Shown: one piece after another, positions 36,057-45,317 of the stretch
How the letters are laid out: each line of letters opens with the position of its first letter
How positions within the stretch are numbered: the stretch's first letter is position 1
Assembly (NCBI GenBank): GCA_020635075.1
Contig: JACKAM010000002.1
Location: forward strand, 310,001 to 374,000
Length of the DNA: 64,000 bases
Source: Pseudobdellovibrionaceae bacterium
Lineage (GTDB): Bacteria > Bdellovibrionota > Bdellovibrionia > Bdellovibrionales > UBA1609
Direction: 5' to 3'
The notes under the pieces: generated by a model
What the model was told of the DNA's origin: nothing
What the model saw: the letters and a program-made list of their open reading frames with translations, nothing else
The model's database searches: none
Translations under genes and position numbers: made by a program

Positions 36057-36704
36057 ATGAAAAATGTTGCTGTCGTTTTGTCTGGCTGTGGCTTTAAAGA
36101 TGGAGCCGAGATCACTGAAGCCGTGAGCACTTTGATTGCGCTGAGCGAATTTGGCGCCCACTACCAGGTCTTTGCACCAAACATGGACGTGACCAGCACC
36201 AATCATTTGCAGGACTCCAGCGGCGAGACCCGCAATTTGATGGTCGAGAGCGCACGCATTGCCCGCGGTGACGTCAAGGACATCAAGACTCTCAATTCCG
36301 ACCAATTTGATGCCGTGGTTTTTCCCGGTGGCTTTGGTGCTGCTCTCCATCTTTGTAACTGGGCGCAAAATGGTTCCGCTTGTACGGTGAACCCGGAAGT
36401 GGAAAAGACGATTAAGGCGTTTTACTCCCAATCCAAACCCATTGGGGCCATCTGTATCGCTCCGGCTCTCATTGCCCGCGTTCTTGGTGAGCACGGAGTG
36501 ACTGTTACCATCGGCAACGACAAAGAAACCGCCCAAGAGATTGGCAAAACCGGAGCCCAGCATGTGGAATGCGCTGTCGATGACTATGTGACAGATCGGG
36601 AACGCAAAGTCATCACCACTCCGGCTTACATGTACGATGCCAAACCCAACCAGGTATTCACTGGTGTGCGCAAGGCGATCAAAGAATTGGTGGAAATGGC
36701 CTAA
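36057..36704 (+). CDS. elbB: ElbB-like DJ-1/PfpI family glyoxalase
   Basis: The protein has 215 residues with AGAGGAGG before the ATG. The DJ-1/PfpI fold has VAVVLSGCGFKDGAEITEA, VVFPGGFGAA and the nucleophile Cys in GAICIAPAL, as in ElbB (isoprenoid-biosynthesis-associated glyoxalase). Family members hydrolyse glyoxal-type aldehydes. It is a single gene flanked by fold-back element A and the convergent hydratase gene. Confidence 0.92.
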   Translation: MKNVAVVLSGCGFKDGAEITEAVSTLIALSEFGAHYQVFAPNMDVTSTNHLQDSSGETRNLMVESARIARGDVKDIKTLNSDQFDAVVFPGGFGAALHLCNWAQNGSACTVNPEVEKTIKAFYSQSKPIGAICIAPALIARVLGEHGVTVTIGNDKETAQEIGKTGAQHVECAVDDYVTDRERKVITTPAYMYDAKPNQVFTGVRKAIKELVEMA

Positions 36705-36712
36705 TCAGCCTC

Positions 36713-37435
36713 TTATCCTAAGGCCTTTTTGAATCGTTCAAGGACACGCTTGTGGCTGGGATTCAGCCACAGGCTTTCAAATATCTTCACTTCTCGTCCA
36801 GAATTCCAAGATCGAATACTCTTAAGCGGCTCTTTGGGCCAGCGAATGGCCCTTTCCAGCCACTGCCGAGCAGCTGTCTCTGCCCGTTCTGGCAAGACAA
36901 TTTCATGTACCAGTTTCATGGCTCTGGCTTCATAACTGGAGTAGGTGCGGGCTTCAATAAGAGCTCTCAACATAGACCCCGTGCCTAATTTCTTTTCCCA
37001 CCGGGCCCCTCCGCCCCAACCGAATGTCAATGAAAGTCGACGCTGCCAAAACCCAAGGTGAGCTTCAGGCGTAGCGACAACATGATCAAAAACACTGAGC
37101 ACTTCCATACCGCCACCGAAGCAGTCCCCCGACACAACTGCTACTTTTGGCGCCGGCAGGGCATTGAGTTTTTGCAGAACCTGGCGAATGCGCAGATTAG
37201 CTCGTAAGCCCTGCATGCGGAATTTCATTGAGGCATAATGGCTTAAGTTTCCGCCGGTGCAAAAAAATCGAGGACTGGCCGACCGAAACAGCAGGCCATC
37301 AAATTGGCCCTTGTATTGTTTCAAGGCTTGAGCCAAAGAATCAGCTTCGGCCTGGCCAAAGGAATTGCCGTGCTTAATATTTCCTAAGGTGATGACGAGA
37401 ATTCGATTTTCCAGAACTGCAGTCAGAGTTTTCAA
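36713..37435 (-). CDS. Enoyl-CoA hydratase/isomerase family protein
   Basis: The protein has 240 residues from TTG 37435, two bases after the PilZ gene stop, with GGAAAAAG upstream; the frame extends to 37537 but that part overlaps PilZ coding. The crotonase fold has RFFCTGGNLS (oxyanion hole) and SGDCFGGGMEV (second oxyanion glycine and catalytic region). The usual second catalytic Glu position is not clear, so activity may differ. It follows the PilZ gene on the same transcript. Confidence 0.75.
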   Translation of the reverse strand: MKTLTAVLENRILVITLGNIKHGNSFGQAEADSLAQALKQYKGQFDGLLFRSASPRFFCTGGNLSHYASMKFRMQGLRANLRIRQVLQKLNALPAPKVAVVSGDCFGGGMEVLSVFDHVVATPEAHLGFWQRRLSLTFGWGGGARWEKKLGTGSMLRALIEARTYSSYEARAMKLVHEIVLPERAETAARQWLERAIRWPKEPLKSIRSWNSGREVKIFESLWLNPSHKRVLERFKKALG

Positions 37436-37437
37436 AA

Positions 37438-38121
37438 TCAGACTTTTTCCATGAGTTGGCGGTAGATGTCGTCGTACTTTACGAACTTCATACCCGCACC
37501 CTGACCTCCGGTGCAAGAACCACTTCGGGTGATCCACACAATTTTTGCATTCATGACGTGCTCCCGCCCCAGATCATGAAGGTGAACCTTAAGCTTCACC
37601 AGATCTCCAACCGACACGTTTGACTTGCCAAAGAACTCGCAGTAGGCACCGCCCATGCTCAGATTATAAATGTGAGAAGGGAGAACCTCACCGGACATGA
37701 AAGTCTCCATAGTTGCAATCTGATGGGTAGGAAAACGCTTAAACCTCTGCTGAGTGATTGACCTAGAGACCATAAGTTTTCTAGCCACCCCAACGAAGGC
37801 TCTCTCATCAAATGGCTTGGGCAAAAAGAACAAACGATGATCCTCTCGGCCCAAGAAGCGATCAAAGCGCAGATCATCGGCCAAAATCAGTGTCGGCGCA
37901 TTGAATCCCTCCTTACGCAGATCCATTGTAAAATCATAATCGTCTTTGCGAAATTGCTTGGTCTCGTAGGCAAGAAGGTGAATGGCCTTATTCTCCACAA
38001 TGGCCCGAGCAGTGCGCTCATCGAAGGAAAGGTGCACAGGATAGGGAAGCTTGGTCTCCAAGGCCAGTCGCATGGCCTCCGCCTCCGTCACCGAATTGCA
38101 GTGAAGTAGTATCTTCTGCAC
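37438..38121 (-). CDS. PilZ-domain protein with receiver-like N terminus
   Basis: The protein has 227 residues. The first ~115 resemble a response-regulator fold without a clear phospho-acceptor pocket (DFTMDLRK, ILADD, PKPF). A PilZ domain follows with RFKRFPT (a shortened form of the RxxxR motif), then the NLSMGGAYCEF segment matching [D/N]xSxxG, and a final sheet (MKFVKYDD). PilZ domains bind cyclic-di-GMP; the altered first motif leaves that uncertain. Its ATG lies 32 bases from fold-back element B. Confidence 0.8.
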   Translation of the reverse strand: MQKILLHCNSVTEAEAMRLALETKLPYPVHLSFDERTARAIVENKAIHLLAYETKQFRKDDYDFTMDLRKEGFNAPTLILADDLRFDRFLGREDHRLFFLPKPFDERAFVGVARKLMVSRSITQQRFKRFPTHQIATMETFMSGEVLPSHIYNLSMGGAYCEFFGKSNVSVGDLVKLKVHLHDLGREHVMNAKIVWITRSGSCTGGQGAGMKFVKYDDIYRQLMEKV

Positions 38122-38152
38122 TGTTTTGCGCCCCTTGTACTTTTGTCCAGTA

Positions 38153-38315
38153 AATTACCAGGAGCAGATATGGTTCGCTTCTTAGCTTGTTCTTTTTCCC
38201 AATTTCTAGACTCTGTCTCCTTGAATTAGCTTCTGGCTAGTCCTTCGTCGACACAGTCTAGAACTAGAAAAAAATCCCTGCGCTAATAAGCAAACTATAT
38301 CTGCTCCTGGTAATT
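38153..38315. repeat. 163-bp fold-back element B
   Basis: Outer arms AATTACCAGGAGCAGATAT and its complement (38153 and ending 38315) are perfect for 19 bases; pairing continues with mismatches (GGTTCGCTTCTTAGC and TTCTAGACTCTGTC against GACACAGTCTAGAA) to near the centre. It has no ORF. It lies just upstream of the PilZ gene. It resembles a MITE-like palindrome and differs in sequence from elements A and C. Confidence 0.85.
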
Positions 38316-38369
38316 ATATCTTTTCGGTATTGGTTTTGCCGAGGCTTAGAGGAGATTGAAACGAGGGCT

Positions 38370-38390
38370 CGTTTTATTGCCGATAAAACG
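38370..38390. other. Perfect 8-bp hairpin in the PilZ-gltA gap
   Basis: CGTTTTAT and ATAAAACG flank TGCCG. The gap 38316-38476 has no gene; this hairpin is the only structure visible there besides the gltA terminator. Confidence 0.4.
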
Positions 38391-38476
38391 AAGAAGTTTT
38401 GGTCACGTCAGGCCAGGTCAAAACTCATAAATGAATGTTCGATTTACTGTCTAAGATCTCGTCGCGCCCCAAAACA

Positions 38477-38498
38477 AAACGCCTCTGAAAGAGGCGTT
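38477..38498 (-). terminator. Terminator of citrate synthase gene
   Basis: Read on the minus strand, AACGCCTC-TTTC-GAGGCGTT is followed by TTGTTTTG. It begins about 33 bases after the gltA stop. Confidence 0.85.
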
Positions 38499-38530
38499 CA
38501 GGTTAAGATCAGATCTCTAAAGCCCGCAGA

Positions 38531-39664
38531 TTAGCGGTCCGAAGCCGGAACCCACTTGAGGCCTTCATTGCCCGTCCACTGTCCGCGAGGACGGTAAATT
38601 CGGTTGTTGGCGTATTGCTCGAAAATGTGCGCCAACCACCCAGACACCCGGGAAACGGCAAAAATGGGAGTGTAAAGATCCAAGGGAATACCCAAGCTGT
38701 AATAAACCGTGGCTGAATAAAAATCCACGTTAGGAAGCAATCCCTTTTCGCGCTCAACTGTATCGTGGATGACTTTGGACATTTCAAACCAGTGAGCCTG
38801 GTTGGTTTTCTTGGTCATCATTTGGCTCATGCCACTGAGGATTTTCGCCCGTGGGTCGCCGTTCTTGTAAACCCGGTGACCAAAGCCCATGACCTTTTTC
38901 TTTTGATCAAGAGCTTCGCGCACCCACTTGGTAGCCCCATCGACCGTGCCTATTTCTTTAAGCATGCGCATGACCTGCTCATTGGCTCCACCGTGAAGAG
39001 GACCCTTTAGAGCCCCAATGGCCGACGTCACCGCCGAATAGATGTCACTCAAAGAAGATGAAGTCACTCGGGCAGAAAAGGCCGAACAGTTGAGCTCGTG
39101 ATCAGCATGGAGGATCAAACAAACGTCAAAAACCCGCACCGTATCAGCATCGGGCTCTTCTCCCGTCATCATGTACAAAAAGTTCCAGGCCAGGCTTTTA
39201 TCGGCCTTTGGAGCCACATAGGCTTTGCCCTGGCGGGTGCGCTCAAATAAGGCAACCAGTGTTCCCATTCTGGCTGTCAATCGCATGGCCACATTCTTTT
39301 GAGCTTGCTCTGTTTCACCCTGTGCTTCTTTATCCCACAGAGCCAACATGGAGCAGCCCGTACGCAACCAGGCCATGGGATGAACATCCTTGGTGGGTAA
39401 AGCCTGAAGCTGCTTCACCAACTCGGCATCTAGCCCCATGTCCTTGCTTAGCTCGGCACAAAAACTGGCCAACTCATCGGCCTTGGGAAGACGGTTGTTC
39501 CACAAAAGAAAAACCACTTCTTCAAAGTTGGAGTTTTCTGCCAGGTCTTCAATCGTATAGCCACGAAAACAGAGTGTGGTGTCGACAATTGATGAAATCG
39601 CTGTGGTACAGGCAATAACACCTTCAAGACCGCGATCAACAGCACCGGCATAAACTTCGGACAT
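38531..39664 (-). CDS. gltA: Citrate synthase
   Basis: The protein has 377 residues with AAAGGA before the ATG. Catalytic residues are visible: His in HADHELNCSAF and GPLHGGANE, the FGHRVYKNGDPRA loop, and Asp in NVDFYSA. The length and lack of N-terminal extension match the short (dimeric, Gram-positive/archaeal-like or 2-methylcitrate-like) type. It condenses acetyl-CoA with oxaloacetate; a methylcitrate synthase role is possible but no prp genes are nearby. Confidence 0.93.
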   Translation of the reverse strand: MSEVYAGAVDRGLEGVIACTTAISSIVDTTLCFRGYTIEDLAENSNFEEVVFLLWNNRLPKADELASFCAELSKDMGLDAELVKQLQALPTKDVHPMAWLRTGCSMLALWDKEAQGETEQAQKNVAMRLTARMGTLVALFERTRQGKAYVAPKADKSLAWNFLYMMTGEEPDADTVRVFDVCLILHADHELNCSAFSARVTSSSLSDIYSAVTSAIGALKGPLHGGANEQVMRMLKEIGTVDGATKWVREALDQKKKVMGFGHRVYKNGDPRAKILSGMSQMMTKKTNQAHWFEMSKVIHDTVEREKGLLPNVDFYSATVYYSLGIPLDLYTPIFAVSRVSGWLAHIFEQYANNRIYRPRGQWTGNEGLKWVPASDR

Positions 39665-39848
39665 AGAATGGAATCCTTTCGAATAAAGTGGGTTTCACAG
39701 AGTCGGGACAACCTGAGAAACTCTTATTGTATCCGATTTTCCTTACCATTCAATCAAGCCTAGCCTCAAGGACTGGACCTTAATTTTCCTTAGGAAATCC
39801 CCACTCGTCATTGTGCGTCGGAATGGGTGAACTTGTGTCGCTTTCAGG

Positions 39849-40748
39849 CTAGTTTTTGGCCAACTTGATCACTCGGTCTTTCACTTCCGCCACAATGACT
39901 GTTTGGTCCCTTTTGGGCTCCTGATACTGACCAAACTTCTGGGTCTGATAGAGTATTTGATTTCTCAACTCATGCACGCCCCGCTTAGGCCCTTCGAGGA
40001 CGGCCTTGACCACCCTCTCCTGACCAAAAACCTCTCCATCGGCATTGGTCACACCCGAAATGCCCCGTGTGCACACCACCAAACGATCCCTCGGGTTCAG
40101 AGCCACTTTATGGCTCTCCGTGATGTCAGAAAATTCGTTGGTTATCATTCCCCCGGACGATTTCAAGGGCTTCAGTTCACCCGAAGCATAATCCTGGGTT
40201 AATGCCACCACGTCCCCCAGGCGGCAGTAGTGAAGTTCGAAGGTGCGTCGATCAATCAAGGCGTAAAAGATGTCGATCTTGTCCCCTTCTCTCAGGCCGG
40301 CGCGCAAATCACCCGCCAGCAGATTAAGGATTTCATGTGGAGCCGACCCTCTGCGCGCCTCCATGCGTGCCGACATCTTTAGGAGAACCGACATAAAAAG
40401 CGCCGAGGTGGAATAGCCCGAGGAACTTGCCGCCACAATGCCGAAGTGCATGGGATCATCATGTTCAAAGATATCGAAGTAGTCGCCTCCGGAGACCGCA
40501 CTGGGAATAAACTTGGTGCTAAACTCTAAGCCTGAAATATTGGGGAATTCCGTCGGAACCAGCAGGCGCTGAATATTCTCTGCGGATTTCAAATCGGCAG
40601 CCACCTGGGCAATCAGGTTTTCCAGTCGAGAGTTGGCTTCCGACAGCTCTCGACGAAAGCGAGCCAAATCCTCCTCACGCTGACGGACCTCACCCTCAAG
40701 TTCCTGAATGCGCTTTTTAAGGTGAGTTTCATTTTCTTGGCCGCTCAT
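39849..40748 (-). CDS. SpoIIE/RsbU-type PP2C phosphatase with coiled coil
   Basis: The product is 299 residues from ATG 40748; a GTG at 40850 would add 34 residues. An N-terminal coiled coil (~10-65) is followed by a PPM/SpoIIE domain: SGGDYFDIFE carries metal Asp residues, and the C-terminal DRLVVCTRGI and RDQTVIVAEV strands fit. Some residues vary (VAASSSGYS in place of V-A-D-x-x-G-H-G), so metal binding may be altered. Such enzymes dephosphorylate anti-anti-sigma factors; no partner is adjacent. Confidence 0.82.
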   Translation of the reverse strand: MSGQENETHLKKRIQELEGEVRQREEDLARFRRELSEANSRLENLIAQVAADLKSAENIQRLLVPTEFPNISGLEFSTKFIPSAVSGGDYFDIFEHDDPMHFGIVAASSSGYSTSALFMSVLLKMSARMEARRGSAPHEILNLLAGDLRAGLREGDKIDIFYALIDRRTFELHYCRLGDVVALTQDYASGELKPLKSSGGMITNEFSDITESHKVALNPRDRLVVCTRGISGVTNADGEVFGQERVVKAVLEGPKRGVHELRNQILYQTQKFGQYQEPKRDQTVIVAEVKDRVIKLAKN

Positions 40749-40757
40749 TGACTCTAG

Positions 40758-40786
40758 ATTGTCAGAGTCTCGACGATGGATGTCAA
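40758..40786 (-). promoter_or_regulatory. Sigma-70-like promoter for the SpoIIE gene
   Basis: On the minus strand, TTGACA (40786-40781) and GACAAT (40763-40758) are 17 bases apart. The ATG at 40748 begins nine bases after the -10 box, so transcription would start nearly at the start codon. Confidence 0.42.
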
Positions 40787-40897
40787 CAGATGCCTCCCCC
40801 ACCTTCTTCTCCCCATAAATGCCCAGGATAAGGGCAATAATGCGGGGCACTATTTTAAGTTCTTGAAAGTTTTACAGAGCTATTCTACCGCTAAGAT

Positions 40898-41776
40898 ATG
40901 GATCCAAAACGTCGAATTACCTGGGAAAAACTCTCCCTTGATTTGGAGCTGTTGACGGTCGAAGACCCTGGCTCATTGGCACCGGTGCTGATCGGTGTGA
41001 ACACCCTATTGGAGAATCTGGATTCGGGCGAAGCTATCTTGCGCGTTCTCAACTTCATGGCCTACGAACTTTCTGCTCTGTCGTCCGATTTGAACGAACA
41101 AGATCGATTTCTGTTACTGAATGACTACTTTTTTAATCGCAAAGGCTTTCAAAGCCGCCCGCCCGTCAGCGGTGCCATTCACCGTGAAGATCTTTTGATT
41201 CAACCCGTGTTACAGAACAAAGTGGGACACCCAATGGTTTTGGCCCTCATCTACAGTCATTTGGCCACCCAGGTGGATATTCCCGCCTTTTTGATCAACC
41301 TCCCCTGCCACGCAATCTTGAAGTGGGTGCGCGGAGGACGTTCCAGCTATGTGGATCTCACAGAGAATGGCAGTCTTCTGGAAGAAGATCGATTGATCCA
41401 GTTGGTAAATCGCACCTTCAATAGTGACGAAGATTCCAAATCAGAATCTCTCGACATTTTGCCGAGCCGCCAGGTTATTCTTCGCTATTTGACTCTGCTA
41501 TTGGAACACCACGAAATGGTCGACGAAAAGGACCAACTTCTGCTGCTCTATAATGTTTTGCTCAAGATGGAACCTTCAAATCTCAAGGTTCTGGCCAGGC
41601 GGTCACTGCTTTTGCGTGAGATGGGCCAAGCCAAAGAGGCCATTGCCGATTTGAAGCGCTACTTTTCTTTTGTCGATCGCAGCCAGGCCTCTCCCGAGCT
41701 GCAAATGGCCTTTTTGGAGCTGCAACAAATCACAGAGCCCAATCTGTTCGCTCAACAGGGCGAGTACCTGCACTAG
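40898..41776 (+). CDS. SirB1-family protein (transglutaminase-like plus TPR)
   Basis: The protein has 292 residues. The SirB1 pattern is seen: LNDYFFNRKGFQ, QPVLQNKVGHPMVLALIYSHLA, and NLPCHAILK (the His/Cys region of the transglutaminase-like fold). TPR-like helices follow (~195-275). Function is unknown. It is divergent from the phosphatase gene. Confidence 0.8.
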   Translation: MDPKRRITWEKLSLDLELLTVEDPGSLAPVLIGVNTLLENLDSGEAILRVLNFMAYELSALSSDLNEQDRFLLLNDYFFNRKGFQSRPPVSGAIHREDLLIQPVLQNKVGHPMVLALIYSHLATQVDIPAFLINLPCHAILKWVRGGRSSYVDLTENGSLLEEDRLIQLVNRTFNSDEDSKSESLDILPSRQVILRYLTLLLEHHEMVDEKDQLLLLYNVLLKMEPSNLKVLARRSLLLREMGQAKEAIADLKRYFSFVDRSQASPELQMAFLELQQITEPNLFAQQGEYLH

Positions 41777-41791
41777 GTGTCAGTCACCCAA

Positions 41792-43444
41792 CTAAATCGC
41801 CACCATTAAATTGTACGAATGTTTGTTGATCTGACGAAGCAGATGAACAATCTCGCCCATTTGCACCAGGTCCTCGCTTTGGCCGGACATGGTTCCCAAT
41901 AGGCCAAGCAAGCGATGGGAGTTCTTTTCTGCACGAGCCGTCTTGTCACGAAATTGTGGCCACAACTCCTCTTCTTCCTTTTCATGGGAAAGCCGCGGAC
42001 CAATGAGCAGGTGAAACACATACTCAAAAGTCTCCATCACCGATTCCATGTACTGGCGAAGGGCTAAGCGCAGTTCCACATCCAAAGGTTCGTCCAAAAC
42101 CAGACGCTGGTGACTGGATACTAACCTTTGGCAACAGTCGGCGATACTTTCTAACTCGTCCGCCACTTTGAGCAGACGTCGCGCCTCTTCACCCTGCTTT
42201 TGGGTCAGGCTTACGCGAATGACTTGACCTAGAAACTCAAACACTTCGCGCTGAATGTTGTCGGTAATTGCTTCATACTTGAGAACTTTATCGCGACTGT
42301 CTGAATCCTTGCCTTCCCCTTCAATCTCGACCTTGGTGAGCTGAAGAATGGTCTCTGTCATGGCCGCAAGCTTCTGCACTTCCTGCCGGGCCTGAGTCAG
42401 AGCCAGAGCCGGTGGCAGGTGATGGGGCAAACCGTTAAATACCAATCGCTGGGATTCCTTGCGGTAGCGATCGGGAATCACCCGCTTCACCAATCGCAAT
42501 ATGATCCCGCTGACCAACACCCCGTAGAGAGACAAAAACACTCGATAAAGACCAAAGCCCACGACAACTTTTAGGGCTTCAGATGGAAGACCCGAGCCTA
42601 AAAGACTGGCTACGGACTCAGTGCAAGCCCAAAACAACTCAAAAAATCCATACAGGAGCAAAAGTCCGGTTAGATAATTGATCGCCAAGCCTGCAGACCC
42701 ACGGCGGGAAATGGTGTTGGCATCCCGGGCCGCCCAAAGGGCGGGAAACACCGACGTCCAACTGGCTCCAGCCAAAAACACCACCGCCAGTTCAGGGCTT
42801 ATCAAAGACAAATTGGCCATGACCGCAACAATGGCCGCCAAGGCTACCGAGGAACGAATAAAGACACTGCATAGGCCAGCTAGGCCAGCGGTGACCAAAA
42901 ATATCTTTGGCGAAAGGTGACTTTCAACTAGCCAATTCCCCGCCATGTCCCTGACCCACTCGGGATTTACCACCCCAAAATGCACTAAGCGAGTGCTCAG
43001 CAACAACAAGCCAAAGGCAAAGACGAGCTTTCCCACGTTGGCCAAAGTTCCCCAACGGGCATAGAGCATGGGGAACACGCCAATCCCCAAAAAGTAAATG
43101 TCCAACAGGCCGGTGTTGAATCCAAACAGAAGCGGAGTTGCAGCTGTGCCGAGTTGTACCCCGGTTAAGAAAAAGTACAGCTTCGGTAAATTGAGCAAGC
43201 CCGAATTGGCAAAGCCAATGGACATGACTGAAGTGGACAAACCAGACTGCACAAAGAAAGCTGTCAACAATCCTGAACCATAGGCGACAAAAGAGTTGTG
43301 ATGAATGCCATTCACCAATCGCCGCAGCAGCGGTTCTGCCAGGACCTGAAGTGAGTCGGACAAAAACCGCAGCCCCATCAGTGTAAGGCCCAGCGCCGCG
43401 GCCAAGGAAAACACCAGGATAAAGAGAATCTCGGGACTACTCAA
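41792..43444 (-). CDS. Na+/phosphate cotransporter family protein with PhoU-like tail
   Basis: The protein has 550 residues from TTG 43444, which overlaps the rsmJ stop (TTGA). The first ~315 residues hold two NptA/NptII repeats with about eight helices: GLLTAFFVQSGLSTSV and SSVALAAIVAVMANLSLISPELA (shown by QSG and SSVA groups). The usual QSSSA motif reads QSGLS. A helical PhoU-like domain (~330-550) follows. It probably imports phosphate; the altered motif leaves the ion uncertain. Confidence 0.85.
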   Translation of the reverse strand: MSSPEILFILVFSLAAALGLTLMGLRFLSDSLQVLAEPLLRRLVNGIHHNSFVAYGSGLLTAFFVQSGLSTSVMSIGFANSGLLNLPKLYFFLTGVQLGTAATPLLFGFNTGLLDIYFLGIGVFPMLYARWGTLANVGKLVFAFGLLLLSTRLVHFGVVNPEWVRDMAGNWLVESHLSPKIFLVTAGLAGLCSVFIRSSVALAAIVAVMANLSLISPELAVVFLAGASWTSVFPALWAARDANTISRRGSAGLAINYLTGLLLLYGFFELFWACTESVASLLGSGLPSEALKVVVGFGLYRVFLSLYGVLVSGIILRLVKRVIPDRYRKESQRLVFNGLPHHLPPALALTQARQEVQKLAAMTETILQLTKVEIEGEGKDSDSRDKVLKYEAITDNIQREVFEFLGQVIRVSLTQKQGEEARRLLKVADELESIADCCQRLVSSHQRLVLDEPLDVELRLALRQYMESVMETFEYVFHLLIGPRLSHEKEEEELWPQFRDKTARAEKNSHRLLGLLGTMSGQSEDLVQMGEIVHLLRQINKHSYNLMVAI

Positions 43445-44229
43445 AGACCCTCCACCTGAAACTCAACTTTGTCGCCCGGAAAGTAAACATCGTAGCGAAC
43501 ACTCTTGCCCACATACTGATGACGGGCTCCCGTCGCCACTGGTGGAGCCTGCACGGGTCGTTTGACCACCACCCGATCCTTCACCACCTTTAACGCCTGC
43601 GCCAACAACTCCCCGTCCGATTCGGGAGTATGAGAGAACAGAATCTGAAGCAGTTGAGCCTCTTTGCCACTCAGGGCTGATTTCTTTTTGCTCGGAAACA
43701 TTGGGTCCAAAAATACCACATCCGGAGACTCATCCCGATCATAAAGTTCTCGTAAATACTGCCGAGCATCAGCATGGATGATTTTGAGGGATTTTAGATC
43801 AGACCGATCCCCCTCCGCGGCACAGGCCCTGCCGAGAGCCGCTTGCAGTAAGAAACTCAAAACAGCAGATCTCTCCACCGCCGTCACCTCAAAGCCCAAA
43901 CCTACGAGATGAAGACTGTCTCGCCCAAGGCCAGCGGTTACATCCACCGCCCGGTGGCCTTTGATTTTTCCCAGTGCTTTGGAGAGCACATCACCCGGCC
44001 CCTTGAGCTCAAAGCGTCTGCGCTTCCATTCACCTAGGGAGAAATCAATCACCAGTGGCTTCATATCGGGTAACTCCCGACTGACCAAACCCCAGGCATT
44101 GTCCACCACCACCAGACAAACGGGACTCTGTTTAATATCATCGACAAGCGGAATGCCAAGTTCAAGGGCGAGACTGGATAGGTCCTGATTTTGCCCCGCA
44201 GAAGTGTTCAGAAGAGACACTCTGCTCAT
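43441..44229 (-). CDS. rsmJ: 16S rRNA m2G1516 methyltransferase RsmJ-like
   Basis: The protein has 262 residues from ATG 44229, overlapping the prenyltransferase stop by four bases (the frame runs up to 44313). The RsmJ motifs are clear: DVTAGLGRDSLHLVGLG (SAM), AVERSAVLSFLL, VVFLDPMFPSKKKSAL, and VVVKRP near the end. It methylates G1516 of 16S rRNA. It is a translation gene inserted in an isoprenoid operon. Confidence 0.88.
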   Translation of the reverse strand: MSRVSLLNTSAGQNQDLSSLALELGIPLVDDIKQSPVCLVVVDNAWGLVSRELPDMKPLVIDFSLGEWKRRRFELKGPGDVLSKALGKIKGHRAVDVTAGLGRDSLHLVGLGFEVTAVERSAVLSFLLQAALGRACAAEGDRSDLKSLKIIHADARQYLRELYDRDESPDVVFLDPMFPSKKKSALSGKEAQLLQILFSHTPESDGELLAQALKVVKDRVVVKRPVQAPPVATGARHQYVGKSVRYDVYFPGDKVEFQVEGL

Positions 44230-45317
44230 GACAGCTGGGCTCGCCAAATCAAAAACAGTAAGAGGTTCAACCCCATGCCCATGAGCAGGTGAAAGGCCAA
44301 GCCTTCCTGCCAAATTCCAATCAGCTGCGACGACAGGGGAGAACGCACGGCCTTCAAACGACTATAGATTCGCAACAAGCTTGCCACCAGAGGCACAAAC
44401 ACCAGGGCCTGCCAGTAAGCCTCGACTCGCGTGACCAAATAAACCGCCAATAGAGAAAACAACAATAGAAACTGTCCACCGATCAAAAGCTTAGATTTTT
44501 CAAAGCCAAGCCGACTCACCAAGGTTCCCGTTTTGGCCTGACTGTCGGCCATCAGGTTTTCCATATTACGGAGCTGTATGCACAAGGAGGCGCCAATACC
44601 ATAAAGACTGCCAATGATGAAAATCGCCGGCTGAACCCGACCAGAAACCGCCAAAGAAAACCCAGCCGTTAGCAAAGGACCCATGCCCAAAAACACCAAC
44701 AGATTCCCTAGGCCCAGGGATTTGAAACCCTTTCCCGCGTAGGAAAAGCTCAATACTAAAACCATGGCCAGAGCACCAATGAGGAGCATCGACCAGGTGT
44801 GATGGGTCAGAGCCGGCAACCCCAACAACAGTCCCAATCCAAAAAACCACAGGGCCCAGGTCTTGGCGCGGGCGGCGGTAATCCAGCCACATTGAATGAT
44901 CTGACTGCCACCAAATCGCGTAAGGCGATCCACGCCGGCCCAGTGGTCGTTGTAGTCATTCAACAAAAAAGCAGCTCCATGCCATGACAACACGGCCAGA
45001 ACTGAAGACAAGGCCATCCACCAGTTGATCGACCAACCCGAGGCCAATGAAAAAATCAGCACGGTGGCCACCGGACCTAAAGTCAACGGCAGCAACAGCG
45101 GACGAAATCCCTGCCAAAGCACGCGCCACAGTGGTGGAGCGTTGACTTCCGTCATCGCAACAATCCGAAAGGTGACCTTTTCATCGGCACTTCCCACATG
45201 AAGGGAGTCCACAGGCAAGGCTCGTTCGATTTCTGAAAAGGTGCCGTCCAAATAGGCGGAGATCCGATCGTCACTTTTTGCCAAAGTAATAAATCGGTTG
45301 CCTATGCTGGGCTTCAA
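44226..45317 (-). CDS. UbiA-family prenyltransferase with N-terminal extension
   Basis: The protein has 363 residues. TTG 45317 overlaps the polyprenyl synthase stop by four bases and has GGAGG six bases upstream. After ~65 soluble residues come eight to nine helices with the aromatic prenyltransferase motifs NDYNDHWAGVDR and RNMENLMADSQAKTGTL. The second motif lacks one of the usual acidic residues. It lies next to the polyprenyl diphosphate synthase. A separate menA-like gene lies at 49896, so this paralogue may act on another acceptor. Confidence 0.8.
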   Translation of the reverse strand: MKPSIGNRFITLAKSDDRISAYLDGTFSEIERALPVDSLHVGSADEKVTFRIVAMTEVNAPPLWRVLWQGFRPLLLPLTLGPVATVLIFSLASGWSINWWMALSSVLAVLSWHGAAFLLNDYNDHWAGVDRLTRFGGSQIIQCGWITAARAKTWALWFFGLGLLLGLPALTHHTWSMLLIGALAMVLVLSFSYAGKGFKSLGLGNLLVFLGMGPLLTAGFSLAVSGRVQPAIFIIGSLYGIGASLCIQLRNMENLMADSQAKTGTLVSRLGFEKSKLLIGGQFLLLFSLLAVYLVTRVEAYWQALVFVPLVASLLRIYSRLKAVRSPLSSQLIGIWQEGLAFHLLMGMGLNLLLFLIWRAQLS

